In this document: in pieces, positions 43,436 through 51,879 of the stretch
Layout: every line of letters starts with the position of its first letter
How positions within the stretch are numbered: the first letter of the stretch is position 1
DNA from: JAHQVI01 sp963749875
Lineage (GTDB): Bacteria; Pseudomonadota; Alphaproteobacteria; Rhizobiales; Rhodomicrobiaceae
NCBI GenBank assembly: GCA_963749875.1
Contig: CAVVOX010000002.1
Location: forward strand, 868,001-932,000
Reading direction: 5' to 3'
Length of the DNA: 64,000 bases
The notes under the pieces: model-generated
The model's database searches: none
Seen by the model: only the letters and a program-made list of their open reading frames with translations
Told to the model about the DNA's origin: nothing
Position numbers and translations under genes: made by a program

Positions 43436-45012
43436 GTAGGGAGATCGCCGCCGCCGAGGCCAAGGCGCACATTCATGACGGCGAGGAGATCGCTTTTCTC
43501 GACGTGCGCGAGACCGGCGAGTTTGGCGAAGGCCATCCGCTCTTTGCTGTCCCTTGCCCCTATAGCCGGATGGAGGCGCGTATCGGCGCGCTCGCTCCGC
43601 GCCGCAATGTCCGTGTACTGCTGATCGATGGCGGCGATGGTGTTGCGGAGAGGGCCGCGCGCGCGTTGGAACGGCTCGGCTATAGCTCCGTGAACTGGAT
43701 CGCAGGCGGCGCACCGGCCTGGGAAGCGGCGGGTTACACGCTCTTCAAAGGCGTCAACGTGCCCTCCAAGACGCTGGGCGAATTGGCCGAACACGCTTGG
43801 CATCCCGAGACGATCGACGCGGATAGCCTAGCGAAATGGCGGGTCGAGGGACGGCCGTTCCGGCTCTTCGATGCGCGGCCCCCGGCCGAATACGCCAAGA
43901 TGCGCGTGCCAGGCGCGGTCTGCCTGCCCAATGGCGAGTTGGCGCATCGTTTTCCGGTCGCGGTAACGGACCACTCCGCGCCTGTCGTCGTAACCTGTGC
44001 GGGCCGCACGCGCGGCATTGTCGGCGCTCTGGGGCTGCGCCTGGCGGGCGTTGACGCGCCCGTCTATGCGCTGGAGAACGGCACGCAGGGTTGGGCGCTC
44101 GCCGGCTTCGAACTTGAACGCGGCAATGCCGCCGCGCCATTTCCCCGGCTTGACGAAGCCGCCGCGCAGGCGACCCGGAACGGCGCCAACGCCTTTCTCG
44201 CCAAGCATGGCATTGCCGTCTTCGACGCGGGGCAGATCGAGGCCTGGCGCCAGGACGGGGCGCGCACGACATATCTCTTCGATGTGCGATCAAGCGATGA
44301 AGCGAAGGCCGATCCGCCGCCGGCCTTCACCCCCGCACCCTCCGGACAGCTCGTCCAGGCGACCGATCAGTGGGTTGGTGTGCGCCATGCGCGTCTCGTT
44401 CTGCTCGACGATCTCGGCTTGCGCGCCGCCATCGCCGGTTTTTGGCTGCGTCAGCTCGGCTTTGAGGTGGCGGTCGCGCGGCTCGGAGATGAGGTGCGCT
44501 CATTGAAGCCGACCAGCGAGACAATTGCCTTGCCGGAGGCACAAAACATCGGCGCCGCGGACGCCCTCCAAACCATCAAATCCGGCAAAGGCCGGATCAT
44601 AGACGTTAGAAGCTCGTCCGCCTTCCGGGCGGGCCATGTCGCCTGTGCTCTCTGGGGAATTCGACCTCGGCTCGACCGGCCGCCTCTCGAACGCTCCGCG
44701 CCGGTATTCCTTGTCGGCGATGATGCCGAGGTCACCAACTTGGCGGCGCAGGAACTGAGCGATTTAGGCTTTGAGACGGTCTTCGTCGTGGAAGGCGGCC
44801 AAGAGGCGCTCATATCCTGCGGCGCCGAGATAGAGGCCAGCCCGGAGACTCCAAGCCGTGAGGACGCGATCGATTTTCTCCATTTCGTCCATGACCGCCA
44901 TGACGGCAATCTGGAGTCTTCGCGGCGCTATCTGGCGTGGGAGCAAGGGCTAATCAGCCAGCTCGACCCGGCAGAGCGTGCTGAATTCCATCTCGCGCGT
45001 CCGACCGCCTGA
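43432..45012 (+). CDS. Four-domain rhodanese-like protein
   Basis: 526 residues. Four rhodanese repeats begin at FLDVRETGEF (~23), LFDARPPAEY (~145), LFDVRSSDEA (~282) and IIDVRSSSAF (~392). Only repeat 2 keeps the active-site Cys (Cys189 in VVVTCAGRTRG); the loops of the others read LIDGGDG, LLDDLGL and LVGDDAE. One active and three non-catalytic copies suggest sulfur transfer plus scaffold roles. Translation is coupled to the dehalogenase upstream. The physiological sulfur acceptor is unknown. Confidence 0.8.
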   Translation: MSREIAAAEAKAHIHDGEEIAFLDVRETGEFGEGHPLFAVPCPYSRMEARIGALAPRRNVRVLLIDGGDGVAERAARALERLGYSSVNWIAGGAPAWEAAGYTLFKGVNVPSKTLGELAEHAWHPETIDADSLAKWRVEGRPFRLFDARPPAEYAKMRVPGAVCLPNGELAHRFPVAVTDHSAPVVVTCAGRTRGIVGALGLRLAGVDAPVYALENGTQGWALAGFELERGNAAAPFPRLDEAAAQATRNGANAFLAKHGIAVFDAGQIEAWRQDGARTTYLFDVRSSDEAKADPPPAFTPAPSGQLVQATDQWVGVRHARLVLLDDLGLRAAIAGFWLRQLGFEVAVARLGDEVRSLKPTSETIALPEAQNIGAADALQTIKSGKGRIIDVRSSSAFRAGHVACALWGIRPRLDRPPLERSAPVFLVGDDAEVTNLAAQELSDLGFETVFVVEGGQEALISCGAEIEASPETPSREDAIDFLHFVHDRHDGNLESSRRYLAWEQGLISQLDPAERAEFHLARPTA

Positions 45013-46545
45013 TCAGGATCCGATTTCCATGGTCGATGCCGCAGCCGCGGCGGCCGCGCGTTTACGCCTCCAGCGCGAATAGCTGGTCAGTCCGATCGAC
45101 AATATCATCAGCCCGAAGATCAGGATCGCGCCCGGCCGTTCCAGCGCATAGCCGAGGTCGCCCCGGCTGATCTGCCAGGTGCGGAGCAAATTCGCCTCCA
45201 AGAGCCGTCCAAGCAGCAGTCCGACGACCACCGCCGCGACCGGATAATTGTAGCGCACCATCGCCCAGCCGATCACGGCGAAGACGAAAAGCGTAATCGG
45301 GCCGGACAGCGCGCCTTCGATCGCGTAGGAGCCGAAGGTCGAGACGACGAGCACCGTGGGGATCAGAAAGCGCAAGGGCACGCGCACCACGGCGCTTGCC
45401 GCGTAGACGAAGCCGAGGCCGACGAAGAGCAACAGGACAGCCTGGGCGAAGTTCGAGAAGATAATCGCATAGACAATGTCCTTGTTGTGGCCGATGAAAC
45501 TCGGACCGCCGACGATATTGTGCATGGCGAAAGCGGCGAGCAGGATCGCCGACGCGCCGCCGCCGGGAATGCCGAGCGCCAGCATGGTCGCCATCGCCCC
45601 GCCCTCGGAGCTGGAGTTCGCCGCCTCGGCGGCGATGACGCCTTTCGGATTGCCCTTGCCGAAGGTTTCGCCGTCGGGCGCGTTGCGCCGCGTTTCGGCA
45701 TAGGAGATCAGATTGGAAATCGAGGAGCCGACGCCGGGGATCGCGCCGATTATGACGCCAATGCCGGCCCCGCGCGCAATGATCGTCGGATATTTGAAGG
45801 CGAGCTTCAGACCCTCGATGATGCGCGCGAAGCTGATCTTCCGGTCCGCCTCATCCTCGATGAGATAATGCGTGTTGATCAGGTTCAGGAGCTGGCTGGC
45901 GGCAAGCAGGCCCATCATCGCCGGGATGGTCGGCACGCCGTCGAGCAGCCAGGGAATGCCCATCGTGCCGCGAATATAGCCGGCGGTGTTCATGCCGACG
46001 GTGCCGAGCAGAACGCCGAACACGCCCGCCAGCAGACCGCGCCAGATCGAGGCGCCCGCGAGCGCGCCCAGCAGCATCATGCCCCAAATGGCGATAGCGA
46101 ACATTTCGAGCGGGCCCATCTTCAACACCACGGCGGAGACCGGCGCGATGAGGAATAGGAGCAGCACATAGCTCGACAATGTGCCGAGCACGGAAGCCGC
46201 GAGCGCGAGACCGAGGGCCTGGCTGTGCTTACCCTGACGCGCCATGGGATAGCCGTCGAAGGTCGTCGCAACGGCGGAGGACGTGCCGGGAATGTTCATC
46301 AGCACCGCCGGCACCGAGCCGCCGAAGCCCGCGCCCGTATAGATCGAGGTCAGGAATATGACCGCCGGCAGGAAGTCCATATAGAGCGTAACCGGCAGGA
46401 AGATCGCCATCGCCATGGAAATGGAGATCCCGGGCATGGCGCCGAAGATCAAGCCTATTAACAGGCCGGGGATCAAATACACCCACGCGAGATATGACGA
46501 GGAGAGGATCGACAGCGCGGATCCGATTGCCGACAGATCGAGCAT
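45013..46545 (-). CDS. tctA: Tripartite tricarboxylate transporter large permease TctA
   Basis: 510 residues from MLDLSAIGSALS (46545), five bases after the TctB stop. The family signatures are GAMPGISISMAMAIFLP, GAGFGGSVPAVLMNIPGTSSAVATTFDGYPMARQG and GIPGGGASAILL. About 11 membrane helices. It forms the main channel of a Na+- or H+-coupled importer for di/tricarboxylates with TctB and TctC. Confidence 0.9.
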   Translation of the reverse strand: MLDLSAIGSALSILSSSYLAWVYLIPGLLIGLIFGAMPGISISMAMAIFLPVTLYMDFLPAVIFLTSIYTGAGFGGSVPAVLMNIPGTSSAVATTFDGYPMARQGKHSQALGLALAASVLGTLSSYVLLLFLIAPVSAVVLKMGPLEMFAIAIWGMMLLGALAGASIWRGLLAGVFGVLLGTVGMNTAGYIRGTMGIPWLLDGVPTIPAMMGLLAASQLLNLINTHYLIEDEADRKISFARIIEGLKLAFKYPTIIARGAGIGVIIGAIPGVGSSISNLISYAETRRNAPDGETFGKGNPKGVIAAEAANSSSEGGAMATMLALGIPGGGASAILLAAFAMHNIVGGPSFIGHNKDIVYAIIFSNFAQAVLLLFVGLGFVYAASAVVRVPLRFLIPTVLVVSTFGSYAIEGALSGPITLFVFAVIGWAMVRYNYPVAAVVVGLLLGRLLEANLLRTWQISRGDLGYALERPGAILIFGLMILSIGLTSYSRWRRKRAAAAAAASTMEIGS

Positions 46546-46550
46546 CGCCT

Positions 46551-47027
46551 TCAAAGCACCCTTAGCGGGAAGGGAAACGGCACGAGCATCTGGTAACCGT
46601 AGACGATGACGGCCGTGAAGATGGCGCTGAACAGCAGGATCAGCCACAGCTTGCGTTCACCGCAAACATAGATCCCGAAGGCCGTGAAGAGGAAAGTCGC
46701 AACGTCGAAGCCGACCGTTTCGAGCGAGATCACGAATGCGCCGAAGGCCGCGGCAAGGGCCGCAACTTTTCCCAGCTCGGACAGCGTCTCCTTCCTGACC
46801 GGCTCTGCCGCCTTTTCCTCGCTGACGCGCCGGAAGCATTGCGGCAGCACCAGCGCCACGAAGATGAGCGCGATGATCGCCGCCGGCTCGACCAGCAACA
46901 GATTGTTGATCTTCAGCGAGGTGGCGCGCGCATCCAGCAGATAGGCGAGCACCACACCGCTAATGAAGGTCAGCAGCGCCAGATGTCCCCAATCGACGAC
47001 GAGCCGGCCGCGTGTCCGCTCCTTCAT
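46551..47027 (-). CDS. tctB: Tripartite tricarboxylate transporter small permease TctB
   Basis: 158 residues with four hydrophobic segments and a polar central loop (RRVSEEKAAEPVRKETLSE), the usual layout of the poorly conserved TctB subunit. It lies between tctC and tctA on the same strand. Confidence 0.85.
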   Translation of the reverse strand: MKERTRGRLVVDWGHLALLTFISGVVLAYLLDARATSLKINNLLLVEPAAIIALIFVALVLPQCFRRVSEEKAAEPVRKETLSELGKVAALAAAFGAFVISLETVGFDVATFLFTAFGIYVCGERKLWLILLFSAIFTAVIVYGYQMLVPFPFPLRVL

Positions 47028-47111
47028 TGCCTTATCTCACTTTGGCGGCGCACAGCCATGCGGGCGCCGGCTAAGCCGGCACCTGCCTGTCTTTCATGAT
47101 CGCGGCGAGGA

Positions 47112-48110
47112 TCAGGTCCCCTTCAGCAGATCGACATGTTCGGCCATTATGTTCGCGGTGTTGCGCAAGGCCTTGTTCGAGATGTCCGGGCCGTACCAGT
47201 CGGTGGCCAGATCCTGACTCTTCAGACTCTCGACCACTTTGGGGTCCCTGGTCGTCGTCTCGATCGCATCAAGGAGCACTTTGTAGCGGTCGGGATGCTT
47301 CTCGACAAAGGAGGAATGCACGCCCCAGCCGCGCTGGGAACCGGCGACGAACTTGGCGTCCGCGCCGTTGACTTCAGTTACCGGCGGGGCGTCCCAATTG
47401 TCGCGCTTGGCGTCATCGAACACGCAAAGCGGCCGGATCTTCTCCGCAAGCGGCAGGAAGCCCTGCCCGCCGACCATGCCGATATTGACGACGCCGCCGG
47501 CTGTGGCGTTGCGGGTCGGTCCGCCGCCGTCATAGGTGACGAGACGCAGCCCCTTGCGATCGATGCCGTTGGCATCGGCGAACAGCATCATATTTACCAG
47601 GTCGGCCGAAGACGGCTGAATGCCGATCGACAGACTGCCCGCATCGGCCTTGAGGCGCGATATCACATCCTGCGCGGATTTCAGATCGCTGTCCGCGCTC
47701 GTCGCCATCAGCGTATAGTCTCGCGACGGCAAATTGATCATATAAAAATCTTCAACTTTGAAGGGCGCATTCTGCGTCAGAATGTTGAGCGGAATATAGG
47801 GCGCCGCCGAGGTGCACAGGATCGTGTACCCGTCATCCGGCTGCTGCAGGAAATAGGTGTGGCCGAGCATCGCGCCGGCGCCGCCGCGATTGACGATGAC
47901 CAGCGGCTGGCCGATCGTCTTTTGCAGGAATGGCGTGAAGGCGCGCGCGAGGCGGTCGTTATAGCCGCCGGTCTTGAAGGGCACCACGACGTTGATCGGA
48001 CGTTCTGGATAGGATGCGGCGCGGGCGATCATGGGCATACCTAAAGCCGCCCCAGCGATGCCGCCGGCGCCCACCTTCAATACGGTACGGCGAGTCAATT
48101 TCTGAGCCAT
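47112..48110 (-). CDS. tctC: TctC/Bug-family periplasmic solute-binding protein
   Basis: 332 residues from ATG 48110 (GGGAGGAAAAG upstream). The Tat-type signal RRTVLKVGAGGIAGAALG is followed by YPERPINVVVPFKTGGYNDRLAR and VNRGGAGAMLGHTYF, which are hallmarks of Bug proteins. It captures carboxylates and passes them to TctAB. A TGTCAACAAT site lies about 127 bases upstream, shared with the divergent prpD-like gene. Confidence 0.88.
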   Translation of the reverse strand: MAQKLTRRTVLKVGAGGIAGAALGMPMIARAASYPERPINVVVPFKTGGYNDRLARAFTPFLQKTIGQPLVIVNRGGAGAMLGHTYFLQQPDDGYTILCTSAAPYIPLNILTQNAPFKVEDFYMINLPSRDYTLMATSADSDLKSAQDVISRLKADAGSLSIGIQPSSADLVNMMLFADANGIDRKGLRLVTYDGGGPTRNATAGGVVNIGMVGGQGFLPLAEKIRPLCVFDDAKRDNWDAPPVTEVNGADAKFVAGSQRGWGVHSSFVEKHPDRYKVLLDAIETTTRDPKVVESLKSQDLATDWYGPDISNKALRNTANIMAEHVDLLKGT

Positions 48111-48236
48111 TTTTCTTTTCCTCCCAGATGCCTGGATCGACCCGGCGCGACAGCCGAGAAGCCGCAACATTCGTTATTAAGGGCCGGCTATTGCTCTGCC
48201 GGCCATTCTACCCACGCTAGGTACGATACCGTTAAC

Positions 48237-48246
48237 TGTCAACAAT
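48237..48246. promoter_or_regulatory. Putative GntR operator 2 (TGTCAACAAT)
   Basis: Ten bases identical to operator 1, in the divergent promoter region of tctC and the first MmgE/PrpD gene. Confidence 0.55.
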
Positions 48247-48374
48247 GACGCATTGCTAATTTCCGGGGTGGCATCCGGCGCTGGGGGTATGACCGCGCTG
48301 CGGTTGCCGGCATTCACGAACTGCCAATTTGTTCGTCGGCGCATCACCTTGCGATGGATTGCCGCCACGCACCT

Positions 48375-48385
48375 TTGTTGACAAT
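48375..48385. promoter_or_regulatory. Putative GntR operator 3 (TTGTTGACAAT)
   Basis: Contains the perfect TTGTnnACAA palindrome, 125 bases upstream of the MmgE/PrpD start and 129 bases from operator 2. It is the complement of the TGTCAACAA motif found in the other two sites. Confidence 0.55.
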
Positions 48386-48509
48386 CTACAACTTTGTTTT
48401 AGGTCTACGTTAGCCGGAGGTTCCTGCTACCGACCCTGTGGTACGTGCAAACCGCTGCAAGCTCGCTTTAGGCGATCGAGGATTATTTCGGCCCGAAGGA
48501 GATATCGCG

Positions 48510-49949
48510 ATGACCGTAGTATCGAATCTCGTGAGTGCACGCGAACCGAAACCGGAGGGAGAAGGCCTGACGCATTACGTAGCAGAATTTGTACGGGGCA
48601 CCACGCTCGCAGATCTGCCTTCCTCCGTCGTCGCGAACGGCAAGAAGTCGATCCTCGATGGCCTTGGGCTGGCGCTTTCCGGGTCAGTCGCCAAAACGGG
48701 CGAGCTTGTGCGCCGGCATCTGAGCGAGCTCAATCTCGGCGCCGGACCGGCGACAGTTATCGGCTCTTCCTTGAAGGTGGCGCCGCGTTTTGCCGCCTTC
48801 GCCAATGGCGTGGGCATTCATGCCGACGATTACGACGATACCCAGCTCGCCGTCGCCAAAGACCGCGTTTACGGTTTGCTCACCCATCCGACCGCGCCCG
48901 CCCTGCCCGCTGCCCTCGCCATTGGCGAAGCGCGCGGGGCATCGGGGGGCGAAATTATGCTTGCCTATCATCTCGGCGTCGAAGTCGAGTGCAAGATCGC
49001 CGAAGCGATCAATCCGCGCCATTATCAGACCGGCTTTCATGCGACCGCGACCTGCGGCACCTTCGCCGCCGCGGCCACGGCGGGCCGGTTGATGGGCCTC
49101 GATGAGGATGGGCTGCAACGCGCCTTGTCTATCGCGGGAAGCCAGTCGGCCGGGCTGCGCGAGAATTTCGGCACCATGACCAAGCCGTTCCATGCAGGGC
49201 GGTCCTCGGAGAGCGGCGTCGTCGCGGCGCAGTTCGCCTCATACGGCTGGACGGCGACGGACAAGATTCTGGAAGCGCCGCGAGGGTTCTTCAGCGCGGC
49301 TGGCGGCGGTTATGACGTGAACGCGATTGCCGGAAAGCTCGGCGCGCCCTGGACCTTCGAGTCGCCTGGGGTCTCCATCAAGCCGCACCCGTCCGGCTCG
49401 CTCACCCATCCCGGCATGACCGAAATGCTGCGCCTGATCCGCGAGCATGGCATCAAGGCCGAGGACGTCGCCCATGTGCGCGTCGGCACCAATTCCAACA
49501 TGCCGAATGCCCTAATTCATCACCGGCCGGTCAACGAACTGCAGGCAAAGTTCTCGATGGGGTTCTGTATGGCGATTTTGCTGCTCGAAGGCCGGGCGGG
49601 GCTCAATGAATTCGTTGACGAAGTGATAAACCGGCCGGACGTTCAGGCGATGATCGCAAACATCGACTTCGTTGTCGACGAACGTGCGGAGGCGGCAGGC
49701 TATCATAAGATGACCACCTATATCGACGTCACGCTGAAGAACGGCAGCAAAATCTCCGGCATGGCCGATTTCGGCAAAGGCAGCCCCGCCAATCCGATGA
49801 GCTTCGATGAGGTGGCGGCGAAGTTCCACGAATGCGCCGAGTTCGCCAGATGGGACAAAGCCCGCGCAGCCGACGTGGTGGCGATGGTCCGCGATTTCGA
49901 AAATTTGCCGTCACTCGATGCGCTCCTGGGGGCGCTCTCCCGTGAATAG
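48510..49949 (+). CDS. MmgE/PrpD-family protein 1
   Basis: 479 residues from ATG 48510 (AAGGAGATATCGCG upstream). The family marks are HADDYDDTQ, LGVEVECKIAEAI, GFHATATCGTFAAAAT, TMTKPFHAGRSS and KPHPSGSLTHPG. Members include 2-methylcitrate dehydratase and cis-aconitate decarboxylase, acting on branched polycarboxylates. It heads an operon with transporter, SDR, a second PrpD-like and an isocitrate-type dehydrogenase gene. The substrate is unknown. Confidence 0.85.
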   Translation: MTVVSNLVSAREPKPEGEGLTHYVAEFVRGTTLADLPSSVVANGKKSILDGLGLALSGSVAKTGELVRRHLSELNLGAGPATVIGSSLKVAPRFAAFANGVGIHADDYDDTQLAVAKDRVYGLLTHPTAPALPAALAIGEARGASGGEIMLAYHLGVEVECKIAEAINPRHYQTGFHATATCGTFAAAATAGRLMGLDEDGLQRALSIAGSQSAGLRENFGTMTKPFHAGRSSESGVVAAQFASYGWTATDKILEAPRGFFSAAGGGYDVNAIAGKLGAPWTFESPGVSIKPHPSGSLTHPGMTEMLRLIREHGIKAEDVAHVRVGTNSNMPNALIHHRPVNELQAKFSMGFCMAILLLEGRAGLNEFVDEVINRPDVQAMIANIDFVVDERAEAAGYHKMTTYIDVTLKNGSKISGMADFGKGSPANPMSFDEVAAKFHECAEFARWDKARAADVVAMVRDFENLPSLDALLGALSRE

Positions 49950-49969
49950 GGCTTGAAGGCAAGCCCATC

Positions 49970-51091
49970 ATGGCAACGATAACGGATAACGAACCCGATC
50001 GGACGCCCGCACCGGCAAAGCTGTGGTGGCGCGATTGGACATGGTGGGGGCGCTGCGTCCTGACCTACGCGGCGGGCGTTGCTGGAGGCTTCGTTGCCAA
50101 ACAGGTTTCAATTCCCCTCCCCTGGATGCTCGGGCCGTTCTTCCTTTGCGGTGCCCTCTCTGCAGCCGGTCTGCGCCTCGCCTATCTGCCGATGGGCCGT
50201 GAGTTTGCTCAGATGGCCGTTGGCCTTGCGGTCGGACTGCGCTTTACGCCAGCGACGCTGGCCGCCACGGCGAACCTTCTGCCGGAGATGCTGCTTGGCA
50301 CGTTTTACATTATGATTTTCACGTTCATCGCCGCGCTGGTCCTGCGGCCTTTGGCCGGCGTAGACAGGACGACGGCGTTTTTCGCGACGGCTGCTGGCGG
50401 CGTCGCCGACATGGCCATCGTCGCTCATGCGCGCGGCGGCAACTCCAACGCCGTCGCCCTCGTTCATGCGCTGCGCGTCTCGACCGTCGTCGCTATCGTG
50501 CCGGTGCTCGTGATCACCTTTGGTTCGCCAGGCTCAACCTCACTTTCCGTCGCGGGCGATGCCGAACAGAACATTTTTCTGCTTGTTTTGGCTCTGGTTG
50601 CATCCTTCATTGTCGCAAGGCTCCTGAAACCGACGCCCTTACCGAATCCCTGGCTGGTCGGGCCGATGCTGCTCGGTCTCGTCCTGGGCGCATCCGGCCT
50701 TCTCCGACTTGCAGTCCCGCCGATCGTGATTGTCATTGCCCAGATCGCTATCGGCACCTGGCTTGGTTCTCAGTTCAGGCGCGAGGTGTTACTCGCGGTG
50801 CCGAGGGTCGCTGTGTCCGGATTCGCCGTATCGCTCTTCATGATCCTGGCAGCTGTGCTCGGCGCATTCGTTATGGCAAGCGTCACCGGCCTGTCCCTTG
50901 CAACCGCCTTCCTGTCGCTCGCCCCGGCCGCCGTCACCGAAATGGTCATCACCGCAAAAGTCATGCATCTTGAAGCGGAGACCGTGACCGCTTTTCATAT
51001 CATGCGCATTGCCGTCGTTTGTTCCACGATCCTTATCGTCTTCAAACTCTACAGCCACCTGACAGGAGTCCCATATGGATCTCGGATTTAA
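49970..51091 (+). CDS. AbrB-type membrane protein (ammonia monooxygenase-like family), putative transporter
   Basis: 373 residues with about ten membrane helices in two homologous halves: PLPWMLGPFFLCG near 50 and PNPWLVGPMLLGL near 224, each followed by similar helices (AGGVADMAIVAHARGG and APAAVTEMVITAKVM). This is the duplicated AbrB domain, often mislabelled ammonia monooxygenase. Family members accompany carboxylate catabolism and are presumed transporters. The gene overlaps the next one by 17 bases. Confidence 0.8.
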   Translation: MATITDNEPDRTPAPAKLWWRDWTWWGRCVLTYAAGVAGGFVAKQVSIPLPWMLGPFFLCGALSAAGLRLAYLPMGREFAQMAVGLAVGLRFTPATLAATANLLPEMLLGTFYIMIFTFIAALVLRPLAGVDRTTAFFATAAGGVADMAIVAHARGGNSNAVALVHALRVSTVVAIVPVLVITFGSPGSTSLSVAGDAEQNIFLLVLALVASFIVARLLKPTPLPNPWLVGPMLLGLVLGASGLLRLAVPPIVIVIAQIAIGTWLGSQFRREVLLAVPRVAVSGFAVSLFMILAAVLGAFVMASVTGLSLATAFLSLAPAAVTEMVITAKVMHLEAETVTAFHIMRIAVVCSTILIVFKLYSHLTGVPYGSRI

Positions 51092-51866
51092 TGGACGGCG
51101 TGTGCTCGTCGTCGGCGGCAGCTCCGGCATCGGCCAGGCAAGCGCGTCGCTTTTCGCTCAGGAGGGCGCCGATGTCATGATCGCCTCGCGCTCGGCGGAA
51201 AATCTGAAAAAGACTGCGGAGGAAATCGAGGCGGCGAGCGGAAGGCGCCCGGCGACGGTCGTGGCCGACGTCACCGATTTCACGGCAGGAGACACGCTCG
51301 CCCGCGCCGTTGCCGACCGTTGGGGCGCGCTCGATGTTCTTGTCACCGCCGTCGGCGGCAGCATAAGGTCCGAATTCTCCGCGCTGAGCGATGAAGACTG
51401 GCTCGCCAATTATAATTTCAATGTGCTCTCGACGGTCCGGGCGATCCGCTCGCTGCTGCCCCACCTCGAAAAAGGCGACAAGCCCGCGATCGTCACGCTC
51501 GGCGCGGCGGCATCGAAAATGCCCTACGCGCATCAGATCGTCTCCAACGTGCATAAGGCCGGACTTCTTGGCCTCACCAAAACGCTCGCCGGCGAGCTGG
51601 CGGAAAAGGGCATCCGGGTCAATTGCGTCGCGCCGGGCCGCACGCTGACGCCGCTCTGGAAAACCCGTGCGGCCAAAATGGCGGCGGAGCGCGGCGTCAG
51701 CGAAGCCCAGGTGCTGGAAGAATTCTCCCGCGACGTCCCGATGCAGCGCTTTGGCCAGCCGGATGAGGTCGCGGTCATGGTGACCTGGCTTGCCAGCCCG
51801 CGCGCCAGCTATGTCACAGGACAGGCCGTCAATGTTGATGGCGGCATCGCCCGCGGCCTGCTTTAA
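51075..51866 (+). CDS. SDR-family oxidoreductase lacking the catalytic Tyr
   Basis: 263 residues. Cofactor loop VGGSSGIG, DVLVTAVGG in place of NNAG, and a C-terminal VTGQAVNVDGGI are SDR-typical. At the active site, where Tyr-x3-Lys is expected, the sequence reads SNVHKAGLLGLTK: Lys161 is kept but Tyr157 is Ser. This divergent subgroup exists in alphaproteobacteria, and its reaction is not established. It overlaps the end of the AbrB-type gene and has its own ribosome site CAGGAG. Confidence 0.75.
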   Translation: MDLGFNGRRVLVVGGSSGIGQASASLFAQEGADVMIASRSAENLKKTAEEIEAASGRRPATVVADVTDFTAGDTLARAVADRWGALDVLVTAVGGSIRSEFSALSDEDWLANYNFNVLSTVRAIRSLLPHLEKGDKPAIVTLGAAASKMPYAHQIVSNVHKAGLLGLTKTLAGELAEKGIRVNCVAPGRTLTPLWKTRAAKMAAERGVSEAQVLEEFSRDVPMQRFGQPDEVAVMVTWLASPRASYVTGQAVNVDGGIARGLL

Positions 51867-51879
51867 GCAAGGAACGGAT

